In this document: positions 51,770 through 60,779 of the stretch, in pieces
Numbering within the stretch: position 1 is the stretch's first letter
Layout of the letters: the number at the start of each line of letters is the position of its first letter
Assembly (NCBI RefSeq): GCF_026967805.1
Contig: NZ_JAPVBG010000002.1
Span: forward strand, 448,928-512,927
Origin: Blastococcus sp. VKM Ac-2987
Lineage (GTDB): Bacteria > Actinomycetota > Actinomycetes > Mycobacteriales > Geodermatophilaceae
Length of the DNA stretch: 64,000 nt
Direction: 5' to 3'
Made by a program: the position numbers and the translations under genes
The notes under the pieces: generated by a model
The model's input: the letters and a program-made list of their open reading frames with translations, nothing else
Database searches by the model: none
Told to the model about the DNA's origin: nothing

Positions 51770-54355
51770 ATGGAGAGCAAGCTCACGACCCGTTCGCAGG
51801 AGGCCGTCGCCGGTGCCCAGCGCCTGGCCGTCGGCCGCGGTCAGGCGGCCCTGGAGCCGCTGCACCTGCTGGTCGCCCTGCTGGAGCAGACCGACGGCAT
51901 CGCCGGTCCGCTGCTGACCGCCGTGGGTGCCGATCCGGTCGACGTGCGCAGCAAGGCCGACGCCGCCCTGCGCCGGATGCCCAGCGTCAGCGGGTCGACG
52001 GTCTCCGCGCCGTCCCCGTCGCGGGAGTTCCTCCGGGTGATCAACGCGGCAGGGGAGCAGGCGACCGCGCTCGGGGACGAATACGTCTCCACCGAGCACC
52101 TGCTGGTCGGGCTGGCCGGCTCCGAGGGCGAGGCGGGGGCCGTGCTGACCGGCTCCGGTGCCACCCGCGACGCGCTGGTGGCGGCCTTCCGCACCGTGCG
52201 CGGCAACCGCAAGGTGACGACGGCCGATCCGGAGAGCACCTTCCAGGCGCTGGAGAAGTACGCCGTCGACCTCACCGAGCGGGCCCGCGAGGGGAAGATC
52301 GACCCGGTCATCGGCCGGGACACCGAGATCCGCCGCGTCGTGCAGGTGCTCTCGCGGCGGACCAAGAACAACCCGGTGCTCATCGGCGAGCCCGGCGTCG
52401 GCAAGACGGCGATCGTCGAGGGCCTGGCCCAGCGGATCGTCGCCGGCGACGTGCCCGAGAGCCTCAAGGGCAAGCGCCTGATGGCGCTGGACCTCGGCGC
52501 GATGGTGGCCGGGGCCAAGTACCGGGGGGAGTTCGAGGAGCGGCTGAAGGCCGTGCTCCAGGAGATCACCGAGGCCGAGGGCCAGGTGGTCACCTTCATC
52601 GACGAGCTGCACACCATCGTGGGGGCCGGCGCGACCGGCGACTCCGCCATGGACGCCGGCAACATGATCAAGCCGATGCTCGCCCGCGGTGAGCTGCGCA
52701 TGGTCGGCGCGACGACCCTGGACGAGTACCGGCAGCACATCGAGAAGGACCCGGCCCTGGAGCGCCGCTTCCAGCAGGTCTACGTGGGCGAGCCCTCGGT
52801 GGAGGACACCATCGGCATCCTCCGCGGGCTCAAGGAGCGCTACGAGGTGCACCACGGGGTCCGGATCACCGACGGCGCGATCGTCGCCGCGGCGACGCTG
52901 TCGGACCGGTACGTCACGTCGCGGTTCCTGCCCGACAAGGCGATCGACCTGGTCGACGAGGCGGCCAGCCGGCTGCGGATGGAGATCGACAGCCGCCCCG
53001 TCGAGGTGGACGAGGTGGAGCGGGCCGTCCGCCGGCTGGAGATCGAGGAGATGGCGCTGGCCAAGGAGGCCGACCCGTCGTCCCTGGAGCGGCTGGCCGC
53101 GCTCCGCGAGGACCTCGCCGACAAGCGCGAGGAGCTCGCCCAGCTGACCGCCCGCTGGCAGCAGGACAAGTCCGCCATCGGCCGCATCCAGGCCATCAAG
53201 GAGGAGCTGGAGCGGCTGCGGCTCGAGGCGGAGCGGGCCGAGCGCGACGGCGACCTCGCCCGCGTGGCCGAGCTGCGCTACGGCCGGCTGCCGCAGCTGG
53301 AGAAGTCACTGACCGAGGCCGAGCAGTCGGTCGAGACCGGTGACTCCATGCTCAAGGAGGAGGTCGGGCCCGACGACATCGCCGAGGTGGTGCAGGCCTG
53401 GACCGGCATCCCCGCGGGGCGGCTGCTGGAGGGCGAGACGCAGAAGCTGCTGCGCATGGAGGAGGAGCTGGGCCGGCGGGTCGTCGGCCAGCCCGACGCC
53501 GTGCGGGCCGTGTCCGACGCGGTGCGCCGGGCGCGTTCCGGCGTCGCCGACCCCGACCGGCCCACCGGCTCGTTCCTGTTCCTCGGGCCGACGGGTGTCG
53601 GCAAGACCGAGCTGGCCAAGGCGCTGGCGGAGTTCCTGTTCGACGACGAACGCGCCATGGTCCGCATCGACATGAGCGAGTACTCCGAGAAGCACTCGGT
53701 GTCCCGGCTGGTCGGGGCGCCCCCCGGCTACGTCGGCTACGAGGCCGGCGGGCAGCTGACCGAGGCGGTCCGGCGCCGTCCGTACACCGTCGTCCTGCTG
53801 GACGAGGTGGAGAAGGCGCACCCCGACGTCTTCGACGTGCTGCTGCAGGTGCTCGACGACGGGCGGCTGACCGACGGCCAGGGCCGGACGGTGGACTTCC
53901 GGAACACCATCCTGATCCTGACGTCGAACCTCGGCTCGCCGATCATCGCCGACCAGTCGGTGCCCGAGGACCGGCGGCGTGCCGCGGTGCTGGAGGTGGT
54001 GCGGTCGCACTTCAAGCCCGAGTTCCTCAACCGGCTCGACGACGTCGTGGTGTTCCGGGCGCTCGGCACCGACGAGCTCGCCGGGATCGTCGACATCCAG
54101 GTCGGTGTCCTCGCCCGCCGGCTGGCCGCCCGCCGGCTGACCCTCACCGTCACCGACGCGGCCCGCGAATGGCTGGCGCTGAACGGGTTCGACCCCGTCT
54201 ACGGGGCCCGGCCGCTGCGCCGGCTGGTGCAGTCGGCCATCGGCGACCAGCTGGCCCGGGCGCTGCTCGCCGGCGACATCCGGGACGGGGACGAGGTCGT
54301 CGTCGACTGGGCGGCCGGTGAGCCGGACGCCGGCCTGCGGGTCGCCCGCGGCTGA
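51770..54355 (+). CDS. clpB: Disaggregase ClpB (Hsp100)
   Basis: An 861-residue hexameric AAA+ disaggregase that works with DnaK. The Clp_N domain (about 1-145, [17 protein letters not shown]), AAA-1 with Walker A GEPGVGKT and Walker B VVTFIDEL, the coiled-coil middle domain (about 405-525, rich in Glu/Arg/Leu) and AAA-2 with GPTGVGKT and [11 protein letters not shown] are all present. ATG 51770 gives the usual N-terminus; a GTG four codons earlier (51758) is possible, and neither has ideal SD spacing. It is regulated by the SigH/SigR-type promoter and HAIR site upstream. Confidence 0.97.
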   Translation: MESKLTTRSQEAVAGAQRLAVGRGQAALEPLHLLVALLEQTDGIAGPLLTAVGADPVDVRSKADAALRRMPSVSGSTVSAPSPSREFLRVINAAGEQATALGDEYVSTEHLLVGLAGSEGEAGAVLTGSGATRDALVAAFRTVRGNRKVTTADPESTFQALEKYAVDLTERAREGKIDPVIGRDTEIRRVVQVLSRRTKNNPVLIGEPGVGKTAIVEGLAQRIVAGDVPESLKGKRLMALDLGAMVAGAKYRGEFEERLKAVLQEITEAEGQVVTFIDELHTIVGAGATGDSAMDAGNMIKPMLARGELRMVGATTLDEYRQHIEKDPALERRFQQVYVGEPSVEDTIGILRGLKERYEVHHGVRITDGAIVAAATLSDRYVTSRFLPDKAIDLVDEAASRLRMEIDSRPVEVDEVERAVRRLEIEEMALAKEADPSSLERLAALREDLADKREELAQLTARWQQDKSAIGRIQAIKEELERLRLEAERAERDGDLARVAELRYGRLPQLEKSLTEAEQSVETGDSMLKEEVGPDDIAEVVQAWTGIPAGRLLEGETQKLLRMEEELGRRVVGQPDAVRAVSDAVRRARSGVADPDRPTGSFLFLGPTGVGKTELAKALAEFLFDDERAMVRIDMSEYSEKHSVSRLVGAPPGYVGYEAGGQLTEAVRRRPYTVVLLDEVEKAHPDVFDVLLQVLDDGRLTDGQGRTVDFRNTILILTSNLGSPIIADQSVPEDRRRAAVLEVVRSHFKPEFLNRLDDVVVFRALGTDELAGIVDIQVGVLARRLAARRLTLTVTDAAREWLALNGFDPVYGARPLRRLVQSAIGDQLARALLAGDIRDGDEVVVDWAAGEPDAGLRVARG

Positions 54356-54361
54356 GCGCGG

Positions 54362-54392
54362 CGCGGGGCCGCTCCGCCGGGGCGGCCCCGCG
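54362..54392 (+). terminator. Terminator of clpB
   Basis: Perfect 11-bp arms (54362-54372 and 54382-54392) with a nine-base loop lie seven bases past the clpB stop. Confidence 0.65.
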
Positions 54393-54460
54393 TGCCCCGT
54401 GGTCCCCGGTGCCGTCGTCGTCGATGATGGCGATGACGGGCACCGAGGTACGGAGGCGTG

Positions 54461-55210
54461 ATGACGGCGGGTCAGGGCGACGAGCAGGGCCAGCAGGGCC
54501 GGCCCGGGGAGCAGGGCGGGCAGCGGCCCGGCTGGCCTCCGCCGCCGGTCCAGCCGCCCGCCGGCCCAGGTCCCTCCGGCCCGGGTGCCTCCGGCCCGGG
54601 TGCCTCCGGCCCGAGCTCCTACGGCCCGGGCTCCCAGGGCCACGGTCAGCACCCCTACGGGCCGCCCCCGTACGGCTACCTGCCCGCCCCCGCCGCGCCG
54701 ACCGGTCCGGGCCCCGACGCGCCGGCGCCGGTGGAGCGCCCGCTGACGGTGCGGGCCGGGCTCGGCGCCTTCCTGGCCGCCCTCGTGCTCAGCGCGGTGG
54801 CCGGCCTCGCCATGGTGCTCAACTGGGACGAGGTCCTCGACTGGACGCTCGCCGAGGGGGCCGGTGCCGGTGACCCCGGGATCGAGGGCCTGGACGCCGA
54901 GCAGTTCGCCGAGCTCGTCCTCCAGTTCAGCATCGCGTTCAGCGCGCTGATGCTCCTGCTGCAGGCGCTGTTCGTCTGGTTCGCCTGGCAGGGCCGCAAC
55001 TGGGCCCGGATCGTGCTGTGGGTGCTGGGCGGGCTGACCCTCGTGTTCGCGCCCTTTAGCGCCGGCGGCACCGGGCCGCTGCCGTTCGTCACCACGCTCT
55101 CCTGGTTCACGACCGCCCTGATCGCGGCCGGCGTCGTGCTGCTCGCGGCCAAGCCGTCCAACGACTGGTACCGCTTCCGCACGTGGCAGTTCGCCAACGG
55201 GCAGCGCTGA
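54461..55210 (+). CDS. Pro/Gly-rich membrane protein, hypothetical
   Basis: A 249-residue protein from ATG 54461 (GGAGG four bases upstream). The first 95 residues are Pro/Gly/Gln-rich and disordered, with repeats of the SGPGASGPGASGP kind. Four transmembrane helices follow (about 103-123, 160-180, 186-206 and 215-240), with the WRNWARIVLW-like segment GRNWARIVLWVLGG. Many actinobacteria carry such DUF-type four-helix proteins with a low-complexity cytoplasmic head. Function unknown. It converges with the similar small membrane gene at 55211-55690 with no intergenic DNA. Confidence 0.75.
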   Translation: MTAGQGDEQGQQGRPGEQGGQRPGWPPPPVQPPAGPGPSGPGASGPGASGPSSYGPGSQGHGQHPYGPPPYGYLPAPAAPTGPGPDAPAPVERPLTVRAGLGAFLAALVLSAVAGLAMVLNWDEVLDWTLAEGAGAGDPGIEGLDAEQFAELVLQFSIAFSALMLLLQALFVWFAWQGRNWARIVLWVLGGLTLVFAPFSAGGTGPLPFVTTLSWFTTALIAAGVVLLAAKPSNDWYRFRTWQFANGQR

Positions 55211-55690
55211 TCAGGCCGTCGCGGCCCGCCCGTCGGGCCCGGCCGCCAGCCAGTCGCGCGTCGTGCGCGCCACCAGGCTGGTCGCGGCGGCGACCGACAG
55301 CACCAGGAGCAGCAGCGAGATGACGGTGACCCCACCGGCGGACAGGATCGCCGACACCAGGATCAGCGCGAGCACGACCGCGGCCGCGAGGCCGGTCCAG
55401 CGCGCCCAGGACCGGCGGGTGGCCAGCCCCCACGCCGAGACGGCGTACACCAGCCCGATGGACCCCGGTGCCGTGGTGTTGATCAGCAGGTACCGCTGGG
55501 CCTCCTCCCGGGTCAGCCCGGCCTCGGTGAGCGCGGTGACCAGGCCGTCCCACCCCAGCAGGGAGATCACCACGTAGAGCAGGATCAGGGCGGCGAGGGT
55601 GGCCAGCAGGGCGACCGCGACCCGGACCGACGGCGGCTTCTGCGGAGTCGGGGGACCGCTGTCGGACGGGGGGAGCGGAGAGGCCGGCAC
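55211..55690 (-). CDS. Small four-helix membrane protein, hypothetical
   Basis: About 159 residues if GTG 55690 is the start (VPASPLPPSDSG); an upstream start at 55816 would add an Arg-rich, unlikely segment. A short disordered N-terminus is followed by helices at about 22-44, 65-90, 98-115 and 120-140. The RRSWARWTGLAAAVVLALILVSAIL segment mirrors the GRNWARIVLWVLGG segment of the neighbouring converging gene, so the two may be distant relatives. Stop codons of the two genes abut (55210/55211). Function unknown. Confidence 0.62.
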   Translation of the reverse strand: MPASPLPPSDSGPPTPQKPPSVRVAVALLATLAALILLYVVISLLGWDGLVTALTEAGLTREEAQRYLLINTTAPGSIGLVYAVSAWGLATRRSWARWTGLAAAVVLALILVSAILSAGGVTVISLLLLVLSVAAATSLVARTTRDWLAAGPDGRAATA

Positions 55691-55839
55691 CGGCCCAGCC
55701 TGGCAGATCGGCCTGCCCGCCCCGGGGCGGTGCCGCGGCCGGCGTCGGATTCCCGGGCCGGGACGCATCCGGGTGCGGGCCCGGCCGAGAATGGCCGTCG
55801 GAGACCGGCGTCGCACGCACCGACGACAGGAGCACCACC

Positions 55840-56520
55840 ATGCAGCGCACCCTCACCCGCGGCGTCTGGCTCACCGCCGTCCCCGCCCTGGCGCTCGCGC
55901 TCGGCGCCTGCGGCTCCGACGACCCCGCCGGGAGCACCGCCGCCCCCAGCCCCAGCCCCACCGTCAGCGCCGGCGCCGGCGCCGGCTCCCCGGCTCCGGA
56001 GAGCTCCGCCGTGCCGGTCCCCGACGAGCCGTTCGGCGAGGGCTGCGCGGCCGTGCCCGCCGAGGGACCGGGCAGCTTCGCGGGCATGAGCGCCGACCCG
56101 GTCGCCACCGCAGCCGGCAACAACCCGTCGCTGTCGGCCCTGGTCACGGCCGTCCGGGCCGCCAGCCTGGTGGACACGCTGAACACCACGCCCGACATCA
56201 CCGTGCTGGCGCCGGCCGACGACGCCTTCGCCGCGGTCCCGGCCGATGCGGTCGGTGCGCTGCTGGCCGACACCCCGCAGCTCACCGCGGTGCTGACCCA
56301 CCACGTCATCCCCGGCCGCCTGACCCCCGACGAGCTGGCCGGCACGCACACCACGCTGAACAACGACCAGGTGACCATCGAGGGCTCCGGCCAGGACTTC
56401 ACCGTCGCCGCCGACGCCACCGTCCTGGGCCGGACGGAGGCCTCGGTGATCTGCGGCAACGTGCAGACCGCCAACGCCACCGTCTACGTCATCGACCAGG
56501 TGCTCGCCCCCACCGCCTGA
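55840..56520 (+). CDS. Fasciclin-domain lipoprotein (MPT83-like)
   Basis: A 226-residue surface lipoprotein. The signal peptide ends in the lipobox LALGAC (Cys24). A Ser/Pro/Ala linker runs to about 60, and a single fasciclin (FAS1) domain fills the rest: NPSLSALVTAVRAASLVDTLNTTPDITVLAPADDAFAAVP, LTHHVIPGRLTPDEL and the terminal VYVIDQVLAP. It resembles mycobacterial MPT70/MPT83 in size and layout; such proteins are adhesion or cell-envelope proteins of unclear role. GACAGGAGCACC provides a ribosome-binding site before ATG 55840. Confidence 0.92.
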   Translation: MQRTLTRGVWLTAVPALALALGACGSDDPAGSTAAPSPSPTVSAGAGAGSPAPESSAVPVPDEPFGEGCAAVPAEGPGSFAGMSADPVATAAGNNPSLSALVTAVRAASLVDTLNTTPDITVLAPADDAFAAVPADAVGALLADTPQLTAVLTHHVIPGRLTPDELAGTHTTLNNDQVTIEGSGQDFTVAADATVLGRTEASVICGNVQTANATVYVIDQVLAPTA

Positions 56521-56562
56521 TCCCCGGGCCGCGCAGCGGCATGCCCCGATCCCGGCCCTCAG

Positions 56563-56568
56563 TAGGGT
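56563..56568 (+). promoter_or_regulatory. -10 box of leaderless pyrE transcript
   Basis: TAGGGT ends seven bases before the pyrE ATG (56576); the seven bases CGGGCGC are identical to those before the leader ATG at 5737. Confidence 0.5.
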
Positions 56569-56575
56569 CGGGCGC

Positions 56576-57130
56576 ATGACGGCTGCCCCGAACCTGCCCG
56601 ACCGCGACCGGCTGCTCCAGCTGATCGTCGATCTCGCCGTGGTGCACGGGAAGGTCACGCTCTCCTCGGGGCAGGAGGCCGACTGGTACATCGACATGCG
56701 CCGGCTGACGCTGCACCACGAGGGCGCGCCGCTGGTCGGCCGCGTGATGCGCCAGCTCACCGGCGACCTGCGCTACGACGTCGTCGGCGGGCTCACCCTG
56801 GGCGCGGACCCGGTGGCCGCGGCCATGCTGCACGCGGCCGCGGCGGGCGAGGGCTTCCTGGATGCCTGCGTCGTGCGGAAGGCCGGCAAGGCGCACGGCC
56901 TGCAGCGGCGGATCGAGGGTCCCGACATCGACGGCCGCGCCGTCCTCGTGGTCGAGGACGTCTCCACGACCGGCGGCAGCCCGCTCGCCGCCGCGCAGGC
57001 GCTCCAGGAGGCCGGCGCCGAGGTGCTCGCGATCGCTGTGGTCGTCGACCGCGGCGGCCGCGCGGCGGTGGAGGAAGCCGGCTTCGAGTACCGGGCCGCC
57101 TTCACCCTCGCCGACCTCGGCCTCGCCTGA
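56576..57130 (+). CDS. pyrE: Orotate phosphoribosyltransferase
   Basis: A 184-residue enzyme of UMP synthesis that joins orotate to PRPP. The PRPP-binding loop VLVVEDVSTTGGSPL (about 123-137), the KVTLSSGQEADWYIDMRR N-terminal block and the flexible-loop Lys/His segment VRKAGKAHGLQRRIEG are intact. The ATG appears to be leaderless. Transcription probably ends at the 12-bp hairpin 34 bases downstream. In M. tuberculosis pyrE is also close to clpB. Confidence 0.95.
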   Translation: MTAAPNLPDRDRLLQLIVDLAVVHGKVTLSSGQEADWYIDMRRLTLHHEGAPLVGRVMRQLTGDLRYDVVGGLTLGADPVAAAMLHAAAAGEGFLDACVVRKAGKAHGLQRRIEGPDIDGRAVLVVEDVSTTGGSPLAAAQALQEAGAEVLAIAVVVDRGGRAAVEEAGFEYRAAFTLADLGLA

Positions 57131-57136
57131 CCCCGC

Positions 57137-57157
57137 GGATGATCAGGTGACCTGATC
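57137..57157. promoter_or_regulatory. Palindromic operator, distal copy
   Basis: The 17-bp palindrome GATCAGGTGACCTGATC (57141-57157) with GGAT before it forms a 21-bp unit repeated exactly at 57200-57220. Centres are 63 bp apart, six helical turns, so dimers on both copies would face the same side. GT-N-AC at the core is typical of GntR-family sites. Confidence 0.7.
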
Positions 57158-57163
57158 GTTCGT

Positions 57164-57197
57164 GGTCCTGGCTCACCACCGGTGCTGAGCCAGGACC
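57164..57197 (+). terminator. Hairpin between the two operators (pyrE terminator)
   Basis: Perfect 12-bp arms (57164-57175 and 57186-57197) with a ten-base loop that itself contains CACCGGTG. It is placed to end pyrE transcription, and also fills the space between the operator copies. Confidence 0.65.
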
Positions 57198-57199
57198 CG

Positions 57200-57239
57200 G
57201 GATGATCAGGTGACCTGATCATCATCGCGTGGCTACGGT
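57200..57239 (+). promoter_or_regulatory. Promoter of the GlcD-like gene with proximal operator
   Basis: Operator copy 2 (57200-57220, perfect 10-bp arms over 57202-57222) contains the -35 box GTGACC (57210-57215). After 18 bp the -10 box TACGGT (57234-57239) follows, and six bases later the GTG at 57246. A repressor on the palindrome would cover the -35 box. Confidence 0.68.
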
Positions 57240-57245
57240 GTGACG

Positions 57246-58661
57246 GTGACCACGACGACGGCGACGTGGCTCGCCGAGCTGACCGACGCGCTCGGCGCCG
57301 ACGGCGTCCGCACCGACCCCGACGTCACCGCGGGCTACGCGCGCGACCAGGCGATGCTGGCGCCCGCCGGCACCCCGGCCGCCGTGGTGTTCCCCCGGCG
57401 CACCGAGGACGTCGTCGCCGTCATGCGGGTGGCGGCGCGGCACGGGATCCCGGTGGTGCCGCGGGGCGCCGGGTCGGGGCTGGCCGGGGCCAGCAACGCC
57501 GTCGACGGCGGCATCACCGTGGTGATGACCCGCATGGACGCCGTCCTGGAGGTCTCGGCGGCCGACCGGCTGGCGGTCGTCCAGCCGGGCGTGGTGAACA
57601 AGGCGCTGCGCGACGCCGTCGCCGGGGCGGGTCTGTTCTACCCCCCGGACCCGTCGAGCTACGACTGGTGCACGATCGGCGGCAACCTCTCCACGAACTC
57701 CGGTGGGCTGTGCTGCGTGAAGTACGGCGTCACCACCGACTACGTGCTGGGCCTGGAGGTCGTCCTCGCCGACGGGCAGGTGCTGCGCACCGGCCGGCGC
57801 ACGGTGAAGGGGGTGGCCGGCTACGACCTGGCGCGGCTCTTCGTCGGCGCGGAGGGCACCCTCGGGATCATCACCGAGGCGACCCTCGCGCTGCGCCCGG
57901 CGCCGCAGCGCCCGGTCACGCTGGCGGCCACCTTCGCCACGACGGCGCAGACCGGGCAGGTGGTCGAGCGGGTGGTGACGGCGGGGCTGGTGCCCAGCCT
58001 GATGGAGGTCATGGACAACACCTGCATCCGGGCCGTCGACGACCTGCTGAAGGCCGACCTCGACCGCTCGGCGCACGCCCTGCTGGTCGCCCAGTCCGAC
58101 ACCGGGGGTGCGGCCGCCGCGGCGGAGATCGCCGCGCTCGCCGAGCTCTGCCGGGAGGCCGGGGCGGACTTCGTGCACACCACCGAGGACCAGGCGGAGG
58201 GCGACCTGCTGCTCGCGGCCCGGCGGATGGCGCTGCCGGCCCTGGCCCAGCTGGGCAGCACCCTGATCGACGACGTCGCCGTGCCGCGGTCCCGGATCGC
58301 TGAGTTCCTCGACGGGTGCGACGCCATCGCCGCCGCCCGCGGGCTGGTGATCGGCGTCGTCGGCCACGCCGGCGACGGCAACATGCACCCCACCGTCGTC
58401 TTCGACCCGGTCGACGAGGACCAGCGGGCCCGGGCGTTCGGCGCCTTCGACGACATCCTGGAGCTGGGTCTCGCGCTCGGGGGCACGATCACCGGCGAGC
58501 ACGGGGTGGGGGTGCTCAAGGTCGACTGGCTGGAGCGCGAGATCGGCCCGGTGGCCCTCGACGTGCACCGGTCGATCAAGTCCGCGCTGGACCCGGCGGG
58601 GCTGCTGAACCCGGGCACGGTGTTCCGCAGCGCGCCGGCGGGTGCCACGCTGGGGCGATGA
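57246..58661 (+). CDS. FAD-linked oxidase, GlcD/D-lactate-dehydrogenase-like
   Basis: A 471-residue flavoprotein of the VAO/FAD_binding_4 family. VVPRGAGSGLAGASNAVDGGITVV and CTIGGNLSTNSGGLCCVKYGVTTDYVLGLEVVLADG bind FAD. The C-terminal domain includes GVVGHAGDGNMHP and GTITGEHGVGVLK, the substrate/metal-site motifs of glycolate oxidase subunit D and D-lactate dehydrogenases. It oxidises a 2-hydroxy acid. GTG 57246 fits the promoter spacing; a GTG at 57240 is alternative. No GlcE/GlcF partners adjoin, suggesting a stand-alone cytochrome- or quinone-linked type. The next gene overlaps by ATGA. Confidence 0.9.
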   Translation: MTTTTATWLAELTDALGADGVRTDPDVTAGYARDQAMLAPAGTPAAVVFPRRTEDVVAVMRVAARHGIPVVPRGAGSGLAGASNAVDGGITVVMTRMDAVLEVSAADRLAVVQPGVVNKALRDAVAGAGLFYPPDPSSYDWCTIGGNLSTNSGGLCCVKYGVTTDYVLGLEVVLADGQVLRTGRRTVKGVAGYDLARLFVGAEGTLGIITEATLALRPAPQRPVTLAATFATTAQTGQVVERVVTAGLVPSLMEVMDNTCIRAVDDLLKADLDRSAHALLVAQSDTGGAAAAAEIAALAELCREAGADFVHTTEDQAEGDLLLAARRMALPALAQLGSTLIDDVAVPRSRIAEFLDGCDAIAAARGLVIGVVGHAGDGNMHPTVVFDPVDEDQRARAFGAFDDILELGLALGGTITGEHGVGVLKVDWLEREIGPVALDVHRSIKSALDPAGLLNPGTVFRSAPAGATLGR

Positions 58662-60010
58662 GCAGGGAACGGTTCCTCGTCATCGGGGGCGACGCGGCAG
58701 GCATGTCGGCGGCGGCCCAGGCCCGCCGGCTGAGGGACGCCGACGACCTGGAGATCGTCGTGCTGGAGCAGGGTGACGTCGTCTCCTACTCCGCCTGCGG
58801 CATCCCCTACTGGGTGGGCGGGCAGGTGCAGGACCGGAACGAGCTCATCGCCCGCACGCCGGCGCAGTTCGCCGCCCGGGACATCGCCGTGCAGACCGGC
58901 ACCCGCGCGGTCGAGATCGACGCCGACGCGGGGAAGGTCGTCACCGACGCCGGCGAGCGGATCGCCTACGACCGGCTGCTCGTGGCCACCGGCGGGCGCC
59001 CGAACCGCCCGCCGATCCCCGGCCTGGACGCCCCGGGCGTCTTCGGCGTCCACCGGCTCGACGACGGCGCCGCCATCCGGGCCGCGCTCGACGCCGGGCC
59101 GCGCCGCGCCCTGGTGCTGGGCGGCGGGTACATCGGGCTGGAGATGGCCGAGGCGCTGCAGCGGCGCGGGCTCGAGGTCACCGTCGTGCTCGCCGACCCG
59201 CTGCCCATGCAGCTGCTCGACGCCGACATGGCCGAGCGGGTCTGCGCCGGCATGGGCGCCATGGGCATGGAGATGCACCCCGACCAGGCGGTGCGGGAGA
59301 TCCTCGTCGACGAGTCCGGCCGCGCGCGGGGCGTGCGCACCGACGCCGGCAGCTACGACGCCGACCTGATCGTGCTCGGTCTCGGCATGGGCCCGGAGGT
59401 GGGGCTGGCCGAGCGCGCCGGCATCCGGCTGGGCACCACCGGCGCCATCGCCGTCGACCGCACCCAGCGCACCCGCTCGCACCCGGAGATCTTCGCCGCC
59501 GGCGACTGCTCGCAGACCTTCCACCGGGTCACCGGCGAGGCCACTCACATCGCGCTGGGCACCCACGCGAACAAGCAGGGCCGGGTGGCCGGCTCGGTCA
59601 TCGGCGGCCGGGCGGCCCGCTTCGCCGGGGTCCTGGGAACCGCCCTGACCAAGGTGGGCGACCTGGAGATCGGCCGCACCGGGCTGTGCACCACCGAGGC
59701 CGAGCAGGCGGGGTTCGACTACCGCACCGACACCATCGAGGCGACGACGAAGGCCGGCTACTACCCGGGCGCCGAGGAGGTCGCGATCAAGCTGCTGAGC
59801 GAGGCCGGGTCGGGGCGGCTCCTCGGGGCGCAGATCGTCGGCGGCCCCGGCTCGGGCAAGCGGATCGACGTGCTGGCCGCCGCCATCTGGGCCGGCATGA
59901 CCGCCGAGGACCTGGCCGGCTCCGACCTCTCCTACGCGCCGCCGTTCTCCCCGACCTACGACCCGGTGGTCGTCGCCGCCCGGGTGGTCAGCCGGATCGA
60001 GCAGGGCTGA
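58658..60010 (+). CDS. Pyridine nucleotide-disulfide oxidoreductase, CoA-disulfide-reductase-like
   Basis: A 450-residue flavoprotein: FAD motif VIGGDAAGMSAAAQARR, active-site Cys47 in SYSACGIPYWVGG (the SxxCGxPY motif of CoA-disulfide reductases and NADH oxidases), NAD(P)H motif LVLGGGYIGLEMAEAL, FAD motif IFAAGDCS, and a dimerisation domain ending PPFSPTYDPVVVAARV. It likely reduces CoA or other low-molecular-weight disulfides or persulfides with NAD(P)H. ATG 58658 overlaps the oxidase stop, so both share the operator-controlled promoter. Confidence 0.9.
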   Translation: MSRERFLVIGGDAAGMSAAAQARRLRDADDLEIVVLEQGDVVSYSACGIPYWVGGQVQDRNELIARTPAQFAARDIAVQTGTRAVEIDADAGKVVTDAGERIAYDRLLVATGGRPNRPPIPGLDAPGVFGVHRLDDGAAIRAALDAGPRRALVLGGGYIGLEMAEALQRRGLEVTVVLADPLPMQLLDADMAERVCAGMGAMGMEMHPDQAVREILVDESGRARGVRTDAGSYDADLIVLGLGMGPEVGLAERAGIRLGTTGAIAVDRTQRTRSHPEIFAAGDCSQTFHRVTGEATHIALGTHANKQGRVAGSVIGGRAARFAGVLGTALTKVGDLEIGRTGLCTTEAEQAGFDYRTDTIEATTKAGYYPGAEEVAIKLLSEAGSGRLLGAQIVGGPGSGKRIDVLAAAIWAGMTAEDLAGSDLSYAPPFSPTYDPVVVAARVVSRIEQG

Positions 60011-60016
60011 GCCCGG

Positions 60017-60652
60017 GTGCCTCCCGGCCATGCCGCCTCCGTCCCGGACACCGACGTCCGGGACGCGGACTGGTACGGGCAGGACCTCTCCGGCCGTGAG
60101 CACACCGGCGTGGCCTTCAGCGGGGTGGACCTGACCGAGGCCACCGGCACCGCCGTGGTCTTCACCGGCTGCACCTTCCACGACTGCCGGTTCAACCTCG
60201 CCGAGTTCACCGACACCGCCTTCGTGAACTGCTCGTTCACCGGCTGCTCGTTCTTCTCGGCGACCCTCGCCGGCTGCAAGCTCGTCGGCGCCAGGTTCGA
60301 CCGCTGCTCCTTCGACCAGCTCACCGTCGACGGCGGCGACTGGTCGTTCGCGATCCTGGCCGGTGCCGACCTCGGCCGGGCGACGTTCCGGGGCACCCGG
60401 CTGCGCGAGGCCGACCTCACCCGGGTGCGGGCCGCCGGGGCCACCCTGCGCGACGTCGACCTCTCCGGAGCGGAACTCCACGAGGTCGAGCTCACCGGCG
60501 CCGACCTGCGCGGTAGCGACCTCTCGGCGCTCGACCCCCGGCAGGCCCGGCTGGCCGGTGCCCGGATCGACCTCGGGCAGGCGGCGCAGCTCGCCTCCGC
60601 GCTCGGGCTCCGGGTGGGCGACGACGGCGCGGCGGACGGCGGCGGCGGCTGA
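60017..60652 (+). CDS. Pentapeptide-repeat protein
   Basis: A 211-residue protein starting at GTG 60017, six bases after the upstream stop. Tandem five-residue repeats of the A(D/N)LxX type run from about residue 30 to 180 (for example FTGCTFHDCRFNLAEF, ADLGRATFRGTRLREADLT, VDLSGAELHEVELTGADLRGSDLS), predicting a right-handed quadrilateral beta-helix. Some relatives (MfpA, Qnr) mimic DNA and protect gyrase; the wide family has many other roles, so none is assigned. It is the last gene of the GlcD-like operon. Confidence 0.88.
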   Translation: MPPGHAASVPDTDVRDADWYGQDLSGREHTGVAFSGVDLTEATGTAVVFTGCTFHDCRFNLAEFTDTAFVNCSFTGCSFFSATLAGCKLVGARFDRCSFDQLTVDGGDWSFAILAGADLGRATFRGTRLREADLTRVRAAGATLRDVDLSGAELHEVELTGADLRGSDLSALDPRQARLAGARIDLGQAAQLASALGLRVGDDGAADGGGG

Positions 60653-60779
60653 CCACACGTCGCCCGGTCGAGGGCCTCTGGGCCCGTGCTGTCGCGCCCG
60701 GGGGCGCGGCGGGATACTGAGCGCCGACGTCAGCCGTACAGCGCCGTACAGCCGCAACCGATGCGAGGAGTGCACGCTC

